Source: Porodaedalea pini
Taxonomy: Eukaryota; Basidiomycota; Agaricomycetes; Hymenochaetales; Hymenochaetaceae
DNA length: 64,000 nucleotides
Direction: 5' to 3'
Assembly: GCA_002794775.1 (NCBI GenBank)
Contig: NBAY01000042.1
Coordinates: 343,066 to 407,065 of the forward strand
Shown: positions 1-10,979 of the stretch, piece after piece
Position numbering within the stretch: position 1 is the first letter of the stretch
Layout: the number at the start of each line of letters is the position of its first letter
Translations under genes and position numbers: made by a program
The notes under the pieces: generated by a model
What the model was told of the DNA's origin: nothing
The model's input: only the letters and a program-made list of their open reading frames with translations
Database searches by the model: none

Positions 1-676
1 GTTCAAGAGTGATCCAGACATAGAGACATTCTCGTTAGTAGACGGAACTTGTGTGTGTCGTGGATGTGGTCAGGTGGTCAGCATCAAGAGAACAGCCTTG
101 TGGCTAACCCACCGTCTTCAATGCCACGTTCTTCAGTGAGTCTGCTCCGTTCCATACACTCCTAGTGTGTTACAAGACTGATTGGTTCGAAACAGGAAGC
201 ACAGGACACTTCCTACTTCGGCCACGCACTGCCCTCGTGGAAGTGAAAATGAGAACTCCAACAAAGTTAGCACGAGCCTCACTCGCAGTGCATCCATGTC
301 CAAGACCTCTGCCCCACGCACATCTCTCGCTTGTCTGAAAAGGGTCTCTTCAGTAAAGCGAAAGCAAAAGGAGGCCTTCAGTTCGGAAGAAGACGGGGAT
401 GACATCTTGTTTGCACATTCCCGAGCCCCCAAAATGAGAAAGCAGACACATTTGGATTCCGAGCAGTCTTGCAGTACCACAATGTTCGATGGATTCGAGG
501 CGACGACATACAGCATGAATAGAAATAGGATGGTATCAAATAAGCGTTCCGAAGGATCGATGAATATGGTGTACATCGAAAACTTGAACGGTGCGGAAAT
601 ACTGGATGACTTGATTCAAGTGGGGTTTGATATGCTTTGTAGGGTCACGAAGTTTTTCCAGGAGAGATTCGAGTAG
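1..676 (+). CDS. C2HC zinc-finger-like family protein, copy 1 (5' truncated by window edge)
   Basis: Two exons are readable: 2-135 and 196-676, joined across a GTGAGT...CAG intron in phase 2. The first exon holds a C-x2-C-x14-H-x3-C motif preceded by a short Val-Asp-Gly-Thr-Cys run. The second is a low-complexity Ser/Arg/Lys-rich tail ending at a TAG at 674-676. The same exon pair, intron phase and protein pattern recur in the gene at 1589-3421, so this is a paralogue whose 5' exons lie outside the window. The four ligands and spacing suggest a BED-like or other zinc-binding fold, but I do not recognise the family. Function is unknown; DNA binding is only a guess from the motif and basic tail. 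Confidence 0.6.
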
Positions 677-864
677 ATAGGAGTAAGTCGGTTGAAATTT
701 GTGTTGTACGAGAAAGATTGCAGACACTCATAAATGTACGAGCAAAAGTCATAGCAGAGGGGAAAAGAGACTACATATATGAGTGTGACGGTGCGTTTGT
801 AGTCACGACGTTGAAATCACGTTCCTAAAACCGGAAACGCTGCGGTTCCCTCATTCCACCTCTC

Positions 865-1050
865 TGCAACAATCCCTCAGCCACAGATATCACCAAAGCC
901 TACCAGGATATCCTCAATCAAAGCGACCTGGACTAGGCTCTCTTATTCGTCGAGAAAGGTACCGATGACCTCAAGCTGCAGAGCTCCGGAGATGGCAGGC
1001 CTGAAGAGCTTGAAGACGAATTCCTCAACGCCAGCTCTGTTCAACTCAGC
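865..1050 (+). pseudogene. Decayed copy of the first exon of the ABP1 gene
   Basis: The stretch matches the start of the ADF-homology domain encoded at 28047-28225, covering the segments for IAKAYQDVLNQ, the KGT-DLKLQSSGDG block and the Glu-rich end. It is broken: the ATG is lost, there is a 2-nt length change just after it, and a TAG replaces the Trp codon of the Asp-Trp-Ala segment. No downstream ABP1 exons follow. It is therefore a dead partial duplicate of a gene 27 kb away. Since only one exon is present, this does not show whether the copy was made from DNA or RNA. Confidence 0.85.
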
Positions 1051-1486
1051 ATAGCATGCCTCACTCTCTAGTAGTACGGCATCCTGATGTTCCTATTTCG
1101 CTACCCTAACCAGACAATATACCTTCCCCCCTTATCTACTACAAGCACACTCATCTGGAACTTCGTCGTTCCACTTCTTCTGTTCTTCTGTTCCGGTTCT
1201 AATCGTTTCGCTAGACTGCCTCGAGCCCTCGAACATTCGAATGTGATGCGAAGTTGTACTAGCAGGAAGATGTAAGGGCAAGCTTCGCAATCGGATCGGT
1301 ATTACGAAGCGAGACGACAAGGTTCGAGAGCATGCGTGGGCGCGCCGCACTGGTGTTCGACTAACGAAAGAACATATTAGAGCGGCGAAACTCTACTCTA
1401 GATAAAGACGGCCATCCAGACGTGTGAAAGACACAAAACCTGCTGCTCTCGGAAAGCTCTGACTAAAGTGTTCCTCATCTAAGCTC
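1051..1486. other. No gene recognised
   Basis: Only short, overlapping open frames with no family resemblance or convincing splice structure. It may contain the promoter and an unrecognised first exon of the next gene, whose frame is open upstream only to 1463. Confidence 0.5.
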
Positions 1487-1588
1487 TTGACTGGCATACT
1501 ACTCCCTAAATCTGAGCCTTGCTCAGACTTTGTCGTCTCAGAATTTGATCCTGGATGTCCAAAGGGCGATCCTGGCCACGAAGATGAC

Positions 1589-3421
1589 ATGCCTCTGGAC
1601 GACCGACATGAGAGGCATCCCGAGGCCCGCAAAAGGGCTGACTCTGCTACAACCTTCGCATATCCTCTGTTCGAGACCGATTTTGAAGAAGACGGCAGCG
1701 AGTCCGAATACACCCCGTCTAGGACTGTATCTCCAATGTCCCAAACAATGTCCAGGTCCAGCGCTCGGTTGATCAGGGCTAAACTCTCGAGGAGCCGGAA
1801 TGCCGATGTCGACATGGAATATGCTAGCTATGATAAAATATCGTCTGGGCGCTCCAAACAGCTGCATGAACGCAAGACAAGAAAGTCCGTGGTGCGGTCC
1901 TCTCCTCACGTTCGAAAGAAGCAATTCGCATTGGCACGCATCGAAGACAATATCATGATGGTGTAAGTCAATTCAATTGCCGCTACTCATTACTGAAAAT
2001 CTGACATTTGGTTTGACTCGTTCAGCGAAGTGCAATCTAGTACTAGGAGTAAACATATACTCTCGATAAATGAGCGGCCCCCGTTGGAGGTCCTATATGG
2101 ATTCTTGAAACATGATATGTCTGGCCTACGTAACCACGACCAAAGGATACACAGGATGAAGTCAGACAGAGACATCATCCTCGCTGACGATTACGGAAGT
2201 ACCGGCCGTTGCCAAGGCTGCAAGAAGCTCATTAAAGTTCCACGGCTGTATCGTTGGATAAATCATAAGATGAGGTGTCGGCATCTCCAGTGAGCTTGGG
2301 TACAAAACGTCTTTGTTTCGTGCGCTGACAGTCAACACCGTCAGATCAAGGCTCCGCGAAGAGCTCAGTATGCAGGGGGATCATCCAAGCGAAGTCGAAA
2401 AAGGACCAACTGCTGATTCAGGAGGAAACGATGGCGATAATAGCAACGGATTGTCTCGACGATTCGAAGTCGAGCAAAACCCGATATGTCCAATGAATAC
2501 TCTGACAGGCGCATTCAGTCAGAATGAGCTTGTCTCCGTTCGAGTAGGAGACAAAATCGAGCCCTTGTGAGTCCAATATGCATTACAGCCATGAGGTCCC
2601 GTGGTGATGTGCGAACTGATCCGTGCTTTTTTTTGCCAGCCATTACACCTCAGCGCATGGAGAGATCCGCCTGAATGGGAAGACGCTGTCAGAGGTTTTT
2701 TATGGGATGGAACTTCCGAAAGGCGGCGCCCGACGATGGTTGCTGTTTAATACTGACCCAGACATGAAGACATTCTCGATGGTAGATCGAACCTGTGTGT
2801 GTCGTGGATGTGACGAAAAGGTCAACATTGCGAAAACATCCTCTTGGCTAACCCACCGTTTTCAATGCCATATCCTTCAGTGGGTCTACTTTACCCTGCA
2901 CATTTGCGACGTACTGTGACTGATTGACTCGAGGAAGAAAGCACAGGGTCCTGCCGGCTTCTGCGCACGGCCTTCTTGAAAGTGACGTTGAGAACACAGA
3001 GAGTGTTAGTACTCACCTTGCATCCGCATGCAAGGCCTCTCCCTCGACCCCACGCGTGTCTTGCGCAAGTCTGAAAAGGAGTTATCCAGCAAAACGAAAG
3101 CACAGGGAAGCCTTTAGTGCGGGAAGAGACGAAGATGGCACCTTGTTCGTGCCTTCCCGGCAAGGCCCCAAAATGAGAAAGCAGGCGCACCTAAATTCCA
3201 AGCAGCCTCGCAACATCAGAATGTACAATGGCCCCGAGACGACGATTCACCACATGGATAATGATGCAGCAGGATTCAGCGATATTTTCCAAAGATCGAC
3301 GGACACAGAGTATATCGACGATGGTGCGGAGGCACTGGAAGGATTGGTAGTAGGATTCATTCAAGCTAGTTACGGAGTTCTTTGCAAGATCACGCAATTT
3401 TTCGACGAGAACTTCGAGTAG
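1589..3421 (+). CDS. Two-module C2HC zinc-finger-like protein, copy 2
   Basis: Model: exons to 1962, then 2026-2289, 2345-2566, 2640-2879 and 2938-3421, every intron in phase 2 and the frame open to TAG. The frame is open from 1463 but the first ATG is at 1589, giving 527 aa; an upstream exon cannot be excluded. The protein has two homologous modules, one in exon 2 and one in exon 4. Each starts with an Leu-Glu/Ser-Glu-Val-Leu/Phe-Tyr-Gly segment and ends in C-x2-C-x14-H-x3-C with an aromatic Trp just before the His. The first exon is acidic and Ser/Arg-rich and the last is basic. The modules look like a zinc-binding fold (BED-like spacing), but the family is unrecognised and the function unknown. 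One intron per module edge in the same phase suggests growth by exon duplication. Confidence 0.7.
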
Positions 3422-3609
3422 ACGAAAGCTTGTGATTTCAAGTTCGAAATGTACGAGGCAGGTTGCAGATATCAGAATATACTGGTACGAGGAAAGAGAG
3501 TAAATAATACATATATGTGTGTACACCAAGAACGCCAAGCAGTAAATTAGACTCGACACGACACACAAAGCGTGATAGTTAATACACATCAGGAAAAACC
3601 TCCCCAGCG

Positions 3610-3900
3610 GAAAATAGCGGAATCGCCGGAATCAGCCGGTGATTCCGACTGATTCCATACTAGGCAGATTCTATAAGGGTGTTCCGTATTCCGTGGTATT
3701 CTAGACTTTCTCTAGTATTCTATGTCATTTATTTGTGCATTCCAGTAGTTCTTCGTCATTTATTTGTGCATTTCAATTTTTCTTCATTGTTTATTCGTGT
3801 ATTCCGATTTTCCTTCCTCATTTATTTGCGTATTCCAAACTTTCATCAATATAAATTATGCTATTCCGTACTCATTCCATACATGTCCGTAATTACTCAA
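3610..3900. repeat. Left subterminal ATTCC-rich zone
   Basis: About ten ATTCC/GATTCC words occur in AT-rich, otherwise non-coding DNA just inside the left terminus. A similar zone lies inside the right terminus (7290-7500). Such subterminal arrays are often transposase binding sites; that role is inferred. Confidence 0.5.
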
Positions 3901-3989
3901 CCTACTTAACAAACAGGTCATGGAGCACACCAGGAAGATCACCGTGAATAATAGCCACAATGCTGATCATAGATATGGCAGTCTCCAGT

Positions 3990-4469
3990 TCTGTGAGTGC
4001 TATTGGCGCCAGACTCGATGGGTGGGTACTGCACCTGATTGAAGGGAATGGCACACGACTTTGCGCCTGTGGACGGCGCGCGTACGTCTTGTGGTTCCAA
4101 GCTATGTAGAATAGAATAATGGTCAGCTCCCTTTAGCAAAGTGGGGGAAGGAGAGGAGACACGCACTTGCGTCCACTGTGCTCCTTGATGTCGTCTTCGC
4201 ACACTTTCTCTTCGCACCACGGAAGGACTGCAACATATTTGCTGTCGAGTGTCGGCACGACATCGTCCCATTTGGTTACGACACGCAGGTGAGACATATA
4301 CAGAGTGTACAGAGCCTTCGTGCGCTCGAACATCTGTTGAATAGTCTTGAGAAGTGCAGGTACGGGAGTCTCCTCCACGCCCATATCACGTCGCACAGAA
4401 CGTGTTTGCTTCTTCTGGATATCAACCGGACCGAATTCAAGGCGAAGTGGAACACCCTGGACAAAAAGT
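3990..4469 (-). pseudogene. Captured fragment of prolyl-tRNA synthetase gene
   Basis: Minus-strand translation gives the anticodon-binding and C-terminal part of a eukaryotic-type ProRS. Recognisable blocks are Gly-Val-Pro-Leu-Arg-Leu-Glu, SVRRDMG, VVTKWDDVVP, VLPWCEEKVCEDDIKE, and in another frame the GAKSCAIPFNQ-type C-terminus. A GTGCGT donor follows the EDDIKE block, so at least one intron was carried along. Catalytic domains and the real C-terminus are missing, so it cannot encode a working enzyme. It lies next to the eIF4G fragment in the same orientation inside the 3587-7544 element. Confidence 0.85.
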
Positions 4470-4499
4470 CATTTGTAAGTCCACACGAAAACCGAGAAA

Positions 4500-6250
4500 T
4501 AAGGAATGATTGAATTTTTGCGCCGACTATTCTCCGACTTCTCCTGCATGGGCTTCGAACGGGGAAGCAGGTTGAGTCTGGGACACTGAGCAGGTTGGGC
4601 AGGTTCCACAGGTGCGTTGTGGGTCAAGTGGACGCTCGTTGTACGGCTTGACGGGTGACTTGGACGAGACGAGGATGCAGTAGGAGCCTCATTAGCGGCC
4701 TCAGCGGCCTGCAGCATCTGGAACATGTTCGTGTTCGAACTCGTCCTTGAAAGGCTCGCACTGTCGTGCTTGCTGTCTCCCTTCTTCGTGAAGACGCTAG
4801 TGGGTTCGAAGTTCATGGTGCCACTGCCCTTCTGAATCTTGCCAGAGTTCGTCAGATCACCCGCCTCGTTTGCAGGCCTCGAAGGGCCAGAGAAGACAGC
4901 CCATCCGTCGGGACCGACTTGAACATTTCCGTCACGATCATGGCCACGGCGTGAACCACCGCGAGACATGGCCGACCGCGCTAAGTTATGTTGCTCCTGT
5001 TGCGCCTTCTCTTTCGTGGCCTGTATATTGGTAAGCTCAAGTGAAATCGAGTAACAAAGCAAGAGCGCGTACCGCCTGAGCGATTGTCGACGGAGCAGCG
5101 ACCGAGTTGCGGGTAGTCCATTTCCTTTCCCGCAATTCAATCACATCCTGTCCAAGAAAGTCAGCTCAACGAAAGGCTAGGAAACAGAGGGTACGCACTT
5201 GTAACATGAACTGCATACAAGACGACACGTTGCTGCTCTTCGCAAGCTCCTTCATCCGACTGAAATAGACGTCCATGTGTCCGCGAGCCTTAAGAGGTAT
5301 CGAGCGCCTGACAAACACTTGTCAGTAGTTTACATATACTTTTGATCTCTTCCTCCTCGGGATTGTCGACGTTGTTGAGCAGCTTCTTGATGCACTCATG
5401 CATGATACGTTCCGTGAGCATCTGAAGATCGAAGAGCTCACCGATGAACTTGACGAGTCTGAGACCTTGACGCTTGGCCTTCTGTGCAGCGTGGTATCCG
5501 TCTGAGTACAGCGCGTTCTCGCAAGCCTCCTTGTTTTCTTCCTTTTCATTGGCATCCTTAACAGCCTGATCCTCTGTCGCCTTCACGAGAGCCGCTGCCG
5601 CCATCGACTCCTTCTGTGTCCAGCCGCGCTCGAAGTCTTCCTGACAGCGATTCAGAAGGTACTTACGGAAAAGCAGATCACCTGTAATCGGCTTGCCCTC
5701 AGCATTGCGGATACCATCATCCTGCACGTTCGGACTGGACTGCTCCATCATCTTACGGCATAAGCGAGCATACATCTCACTCCAGGCCGCCTCATCCGTC
5801 GCCCTCTCGAACACAAGCCGAATGAGCTGAATGAGCGTACGCCCATCCTTCACGCTCTCACTTTTGTTTGCCCACGCAATGATCTGGTTTGAGATGGACT
5901 ACAACTTCTCAATAGTGGGCTTGTTGAGCAGCAAATGGACTTTCTTGTCCACAATCTCGGGTGAATCTGTGTCAATTGAGGCCCCACACCTGGACGTGCT
6001 GCCCGCGACCCAGCGGTTCGCAGACTGCTCGGCGCGACGTGTTTGAAGGAGGAAGTAGCATTCACGTTGGACTGATTGGCAGAAGCACTGATACGGTCCG
6101 ACTCGTTGCGTGTTGAGCAGCCACATTTCCTACGCGTACGCTTGTTGCCCACAGCGCCCGCGCCACCTGACTGGAAGAGCGAACCATAGGCGATGGACGC
6201 CCGCCTGCGAATGGAAGGCCGCCGTGCCCACCACTCATTGACGTCGAGCA
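4500..6250 (-). pseudogene. Captured fragment of eIF4G gene (MIF4G region)
   Basis: The minus strand encodes the middle of translation initiation factor eIF4G. It starts with a degraded Ser/Asn-rich stretch and the SANRWVAG and DTDSPEIVDKKV blocks (5900-6130). The MIF4G helices follow, with KDGRTLIQLIRLVFE, NVQDDGIRNAEGKP and MLTERIMHECIKKLL (5290-5853). Last come the DVIELRERKW region and an MSRGGSRRG-rich tail ending in LNLLPRSKP. Introns such as GTGCGT...ACAG before the DVIELRE exon and GTACGC...ACAG before ATKEKAQQEQ are retained, so capture was at the DNA level. Frameshifts break the N-terminal part and both ends are missing. It is a dead passenger. Confidence 0.9.
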
Positions 6251-6618
6251 CATGAAGCACTTTTCACTTGACAGTTTGTTCAGTGCAGAGAAGTTCAGAC
6301 TTTACGGTCTTCGGCTTGAAGATGAGCAAGTTGAAAGTCGGAAGTCGGACGGCGTGTTGCCTGCGGCAGTGAGTGCGTCCCACCAGGCGGCCGGTAAGGC
6401 TACTGCTGTGTGCATAATGGTTGCGGTGGGTGTGATCGAGGGTATGTTCAGACGTTCTGTAAGGACATCGGCGCCAGACATATTGGAGTGGTAGCAGATG
6501 TGAAGGCGATGTGTGGTGTGTCGCATCAAAACCAACATACATGTGATCAAGTTCCCACACCTCTTCTGTGGACGACGCATCCAGGTGTGGGAAATTGGAC
6601 TTAGCAGTTTTTGTCACC

Positions 6619-7263
6619 TGAAGTGCCTCCAAATACAAAATACATCATATCTAACTCAATTCTTCACAAAAACTCTTCAAAAAAGTTGCTAAATTTATGT
6701 TTCAATGGTTTCAAAAATGTGTTTGAGCTTAGAGGACAGAATATGGAATATTGAGGCTGCAGTAGTGGGAATATGTGTTTTTCTAGCAAAACTCCTTCCC
6801 TGAATTTCCCTGAGCTCAATTTTGAAGCTAACGGCATGAAATGGTTGGAGAATGGTCTGTATAATGTATATTGAATTTTAGATGGCTTATAACAATGCAG
6901 GCAATTTTTTGAAGACTGTCTGAGTCAAGCAAATTTGTGAGTTTCAGCACAACAGTCAAGCAGAACAAGAGGAGACATTAATATTCACTTTAGTTCAGCC
7001 CTCATAAAATCAACCATATAATATATAGACCATTCTCCAACAAGTGTCATGTCATTAGCTTCAAATTTGAGCTCAGTAAAAATCAAGGAAGGAGTTTTGC
7101 TGGAAAAACATCTATTCTCACTACTGCAGCTTTAATATTCCACCTTCTGTCCACTAAGCTCACAAAATTCTAGAAGCCATCGAAACATAAATTTAGCAAC
7201 TTTTTTGAACTGATTCTGTGAAGAATTGAGTGAGATATAGATTTTATAAGTTTCTGAGGTGCT
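6619..7263. repeat. Fold-back element inside the Pack-type transposon
   Basis: Two arms of about 260 bp (6619-6900 and 6995-7263) are imperfect inverted copies around a short spacer. The best-conserved stretch reads AAAAAAGTTGCTAAATTTAT in the left arm (about 6679) and as its reverse complement near 7200. The arm ends share a (G)GTGCCTC/GAGCACCTC-like start. It is probably a MITE that landed in or forms part of the larger element. Single-stranded, it would form a long hairpin. Confidence 0.8.
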
Positions 7264-7289
7264 CAAATGCTGCATTTGCTATGACATTT

Positions 7290-7500
7290 TCTGTCTCATT
7301 CCACAACTCACCTTGCCGATTCCAGCAAATTCCAATACAATTTTATTTTTCTACTCAATTTCGTGCAATTCCACAAACCACCTTGCCGGTTCTAGCAAAT
7401 TCCAATACAGATCCTTTTTTCTACTCAATTCCGTGCAATTCCAAGGGGTCCAAATCTATCCTAATGCCATTCCAAACTATTCTACAAATGTCTTTCTATT
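7290..7500. repeat. Right subterminal ATTCC-rich zone
   Basis: Roughly ten AATTCC/CATTCC words, with a near-duplicated segment of about 65 bp (AAATTCCAATAC followed by a TTCTACTCAATT-type run). It mirrors the zone near the left terminus but is in the same strand sense, not inverted. Confidence 0.5.
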
Positions 7501-7544
7501 CTAAAATTATTCTATGATATTCTGTTGGGAGGTTTTTCCTGATG

Positions 7545-9701
7545 CAAGGGGAATGTTGAGAAAAACTTTACGCCTGAAAACAGCACTGCCTGCTTAGAAG
7601 AGTGCGCATCATGTCCAAAAACAGTGCAGAGCATACATATACTCAACGGCAGCCTGAAAGTTCCTGCTGTTCTGTATATTTGCAGCGCATGTAGTATATA
7701 TTCTCGAGTGCTCGAGCATCTCCTATGCAACCGCAGCAAAAAAAAAAAAGAACCTCATTCTAGACCTGATCCCTTTGATTTTTCAGTAACTTGACGGAAC
7801 CTTTTCTCCAAGTTGTGACGGCGATCTGCTTCCGACTCCAAAATCCTTATAGTGCTTATATTTAGGCATTGCTCTTTCCTTATCTTTTTGGTATGTTGTA
7901 ATGTAATCCAAGGTCATCTTGTCGAGGCATGAGTACGTATTGTCGTTACGCCTTATCTGAATTACGTGCTTGTTTTGTGAGTTAAACTGCTCTGGCGTCT
8001 ACTTCCCAGTGCTTGGGTTTTTGAAAATTACAGCCGTAACAATCATGTGATCGTCCCCGTCATGCAGCAAAAGACATGCGACGCAGTCGGCAAGCGCAAG
8101 CGCAGGAGAATGATGACAGTTACTTGCTCCTTGACAATAAATCCTTGAGTCCTTAGTCCCAGTGAAAATTAGCAATTGTGGCATCGAGTCGGATCGAGTG
8201 AAATATCACCATCAAATGAGCATCGAATGAAATCGAGTGCTGGACGTTTTTATGTTGTGAAATCTAATACCACTCGTAATCACTCGATGTTTGTGATTTG
8301 AAAATTGAGTAGAAACGAGTGAAATCGAGCCTCTTCGCAGCCTTAAAATTTGTACTTTTGATGACCATTCGATATCACAATATGAAAACGTCCCACACTC
8401 GATTTCCACTCGATGTTGATTTCTGGTTAGATCTCACTCTATATGATTCTATACCACAATTGCTATTTTTCCCTGGGCCTTAGTATGCGGCCAAAGACCC
8501 TCGGAGATATGGAAGTTCAAGCATTCGCCTGCGTTGCATCGCAAACTCGACCTCAAAGGCAACGCCGATTCAGCGAAGCGTCTAGCAAGTCCAAATCGGT
8601 TGCTATTCAAAATGAGAGGGGAAATTTTTCAGATGAGGAGATCGACTGCACGGCCGTGTGGAGGAGTACGTGCCGGAGGCCAAGGCGCAGCGTAAGCATA
8701 TCGGAGCAATCACTGTGGCTCGTGGAAGTAGTGATGGACATGCAGGGACTTGTTGGCGAGCACCTCATCGAGGGCAGGCACGTTGTTGATTGTCCTATTC
8801 AGCCCTCACCGTCACCAATAATAATGATATTGTCGAGACCATCACCGCAGGGTTCTACCACCAATGGATCGCGGATCGACGGAGCTGTAGCTAGTAATTC
8901 GTTCCCACACTTTGCAGACGCGCTTCGCGCGTCGCAGCACATGACCGCGTCCCTCATGCACGCATACACCACGACGCGTGAGTCTGCCGTCTGTCTCTCC
9001 CGCACGATCCGCTGGGTACGTCCCAATGTCTCCTACTTTCCGTGTTCTCATCACAGAATATCTGAAATTACATTCGCGCTTTCGAATCTCCGAATCACGT
9101 TGTACATGTGATCCCAAAATCAGTGCTCTCACTACGCAACTTTCAAAGAAGTTTTACTTGTCTATCGGTCTTGATATTTATTACGTTTAGTATTGACATC
9201 GTCGTTCCAGTCCTCACTGATAAATTTGACGACTCGACCGCAATCCCCAGCGCCCCGCACTACGTGGCAAGTTAGTGATGTCCATCACCACGACTATTCT
9301 CAATCAAAGTGCAGAACAGTCAGCCACCCTTAACCTTCGTACGAGGGTCTTCACTGATTGTGTCCCATCGCTACCGTGGACGCGCAACAAGCAATAGATG
9401 GACCCCGTTTCTCTTGTCCCCAAAGCTCACTTCAAATTCGAGAAGTCTTTCCGAGAGGGAGAGCGGGTGTTTCACGGCTTGCGAGGCTCTAGAGTTTTTA
9501 GGTCTGACCAGCGCACACAATCGACGAAGTTTATTCAGCAAAAGCATATCTCTCGATGCGACCGATCCCCTTACATAGCACTACGCATAGGGCTTTACAA
9601 CAACAAAGAAACGTAAATCGCGCCCACATGGAGCTAAGTATTCTACGCATCTGTTTCATATGTTCGTCTAGATTTAGAGTTCATATCTAAGCTTCTAAGG
9701 C
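7545..9701. other. Duplicated non-coding region of unit 1
   Basis: This DNA is matched by about 21838-24470 in unit 2, with many small changes. The longest open frame (8443-9111) has no family resemblance and its equivalent in unit 2 is broken up, so I do not call a gene. It contains the MITE at 8156-8479. Confidence 0.6.
8156..8479. mobile_element. 324-bp MITE with TTA target duplication (PIF/Harbinger-like)
   Basis: The insert is absent from unit 2, where an uninterrupted TTTAGTATGC-type sequence is found near 22616. Ends are inverted: GTCCCAGTGAAAATTAGC on the left and the reverse complement of GGCCCAGGGAAAAATAGC on the right, each next to TTA (8153-8155 and 8480-8482). The interior is palindromic with repeated ATCGAGTG/CACTCGAT words. 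TTA duplications and GG-C-C-type ends suggest a PIF/Harbinger-mobilised MITE; that assignment is inferred. Confidence 0.8.
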
Positions 9702-10979
9702 CTACATGAGCGATACAACAACATTCTCTTGCCGGAGGGACACGTCCTGACTCGACGGGACCACCCTCGGGAGAAGTGGCACCTGGCGGGTCTTCTGGAT
9801 CTCAAGACCTTTGCTTCCGAAATAGCGTCCGCCTTCAAAGCTCCAACAGTCCATTCCCCGAGGCCAGTTCGCAAGTCCGTTAAGGTACTGCTGAACCTGG
9901 CGGTCCATGTCGGGACCCCAGGAAGGCACGCGTTTCAGGCCGTCCAAAAATTTCTTCTCGGCATCGCGGTGGTAGTTGAGGACCCAGAGCATAGCGCCCT
10001 CAAAGTCGGTCTTCAACTCGCGCATGACCACAGTGACAATATTGGAACGGTCGTCACCTGTCGCATGCTCCCTGTTGTACGAAACGATATCCTGCAGTTT
10101 ATTTAATGCTCGACGCTTTGGTTATGGGTGTAAGACTCACGTTACCAAGGAGGATCAAGTCCGAAATGTGTATAGACAGCTCAACGATGATAGGATGGCA
10201 GAATACTTCATCTGGGAGATTGAGATCGAGCTCTAGAGGAACGTACGAAGGTCGACAGCCAGCATTATCGCGGCGAAACTTGAAATAGGATGCAATCGAG
10301 TGGTATGTGTTGTTGTCGCGATAGGCTGCCTGCTGAACGGCGGACTCAAGGAAGTCGATCATGCTTTCGATCATATGGCGCTGGGAGGTCGGACTCGCAG
10401 TCTTGATTGCCAGCTCCCAGAACCTGACGAAACGGCTTAGGAAAATGAATGACTTTGAAGGTTACGTAGACCTACTCACTGCCGTGTAATTTCGCCGAGA
10501 ACAACCTCTCCCTCAGGACGGGACTTATGAGGATTGTTGAGAGCGTCGACAATGATGTCAGCCATACCGCGAACTACTGGCTCAGACTCCACATCGGTGT
10601 ACTCGTCAATGACAAAGACCAGATTCATATAATCGCAACCAGTACGAAGATGTTCTGCTCAATTACATTTAGTTTCTTAATATTAAATCACTGCGGATAT
10701 CGCCTACCCTTCGAGAGACGAGGATATGTGAGAGCGGCAAGGAGAGCTAGTGTCAAATGCTCGTCATTAATGCAAGCAGGAAGGGGCCGGTAGTCAAATT
10801 CACTGACCAAAATCACACTTGTCGAAAGCATTCTGGGACTGGACGGAAAACGCCTTGAAGCTGTAGAACCAAGCGTTGGACTCTGCCTTTACTTCTTCAT
10901 AGAGTGGGTTGATTTCTCGAGTCCAAGGCCAGTTGGCCATGGTCTCGGGAAGATAGAGCACCTTGGCTGGGTTGGACAT
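9702..10979 (-). CDS. Sesquiterpene synthase 1 (class I terpene cyclase)
   Basis: Model: 10808-10979, 10708-10746, 10480-10654, 10141-10423, 9702-10091, giving 352 aa with the frame open throughout. The fold of fungal sesquiterpene cyclases is clear: an N-terminal MANWPW segment, the metal-binding DEYTD motif (residues 87-91), and the NSE triad N223-D-x2-S227-x3-E231. Near the C-terminus come PSWGPDMD and a [12 protein letters not shown] block. Such enzymes ionise farnesyl diphosphate with Mg2+ and cyclise it in the cytosol; the product cannot be predicted. The block usually read as RGNDCWSFE has Met in place of Asn, unlike copy 2. The exon 3 acceptor could also be 3 nt upstream (one extra Ala). 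No P450 or other tailoring gene is adjacent. Confidence 0.93.

Larger units (their letters stand above)
3587..7544. mobile_element. Gene-capturing TIR transposon (Pack-type), non-autonomous
   Basis: Bounded by perfect 18-bp inverted termini CATCAGGAAAAACCTCCC at 3587-3604 and its reverse complement ending at 7544. Both ends are flanked by the dinucleotide CA. The equivalent place in duplication unit 2 (about 21832) has no such insert, though the flank there differs by a few bases. No transposase is present. The inside holds minus-strand fragments of two unrelated host genes (prolyl-tRNA synthetase, then eIF4G) with introns kept, a fold-back repeat, and ATTCC-rich zones next to both ends. This is the organisation of a Pack-type element that captured host DNA and depends on a transposase elsewhere. 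The superfamily is not certain; the CATCA start and 2-bp duplication resemble the 34837-49926 element. Confidence 0.8.

Noticed and set aside
3587..7544. Helitron as the gene-capturing element
   Set aside because: Perfect 18-bp inverted termini and dinucleotide flanks do not fit Helitrons, which lack TIRs and insert between A and T without duplication.
8443..9111. A 222-aa open frame as a gene
   Set aside because: Its counterpart in unit 2 is broken by many changes, it spans the edge of a MITE (8156-8479), and no family resemblance is seen.
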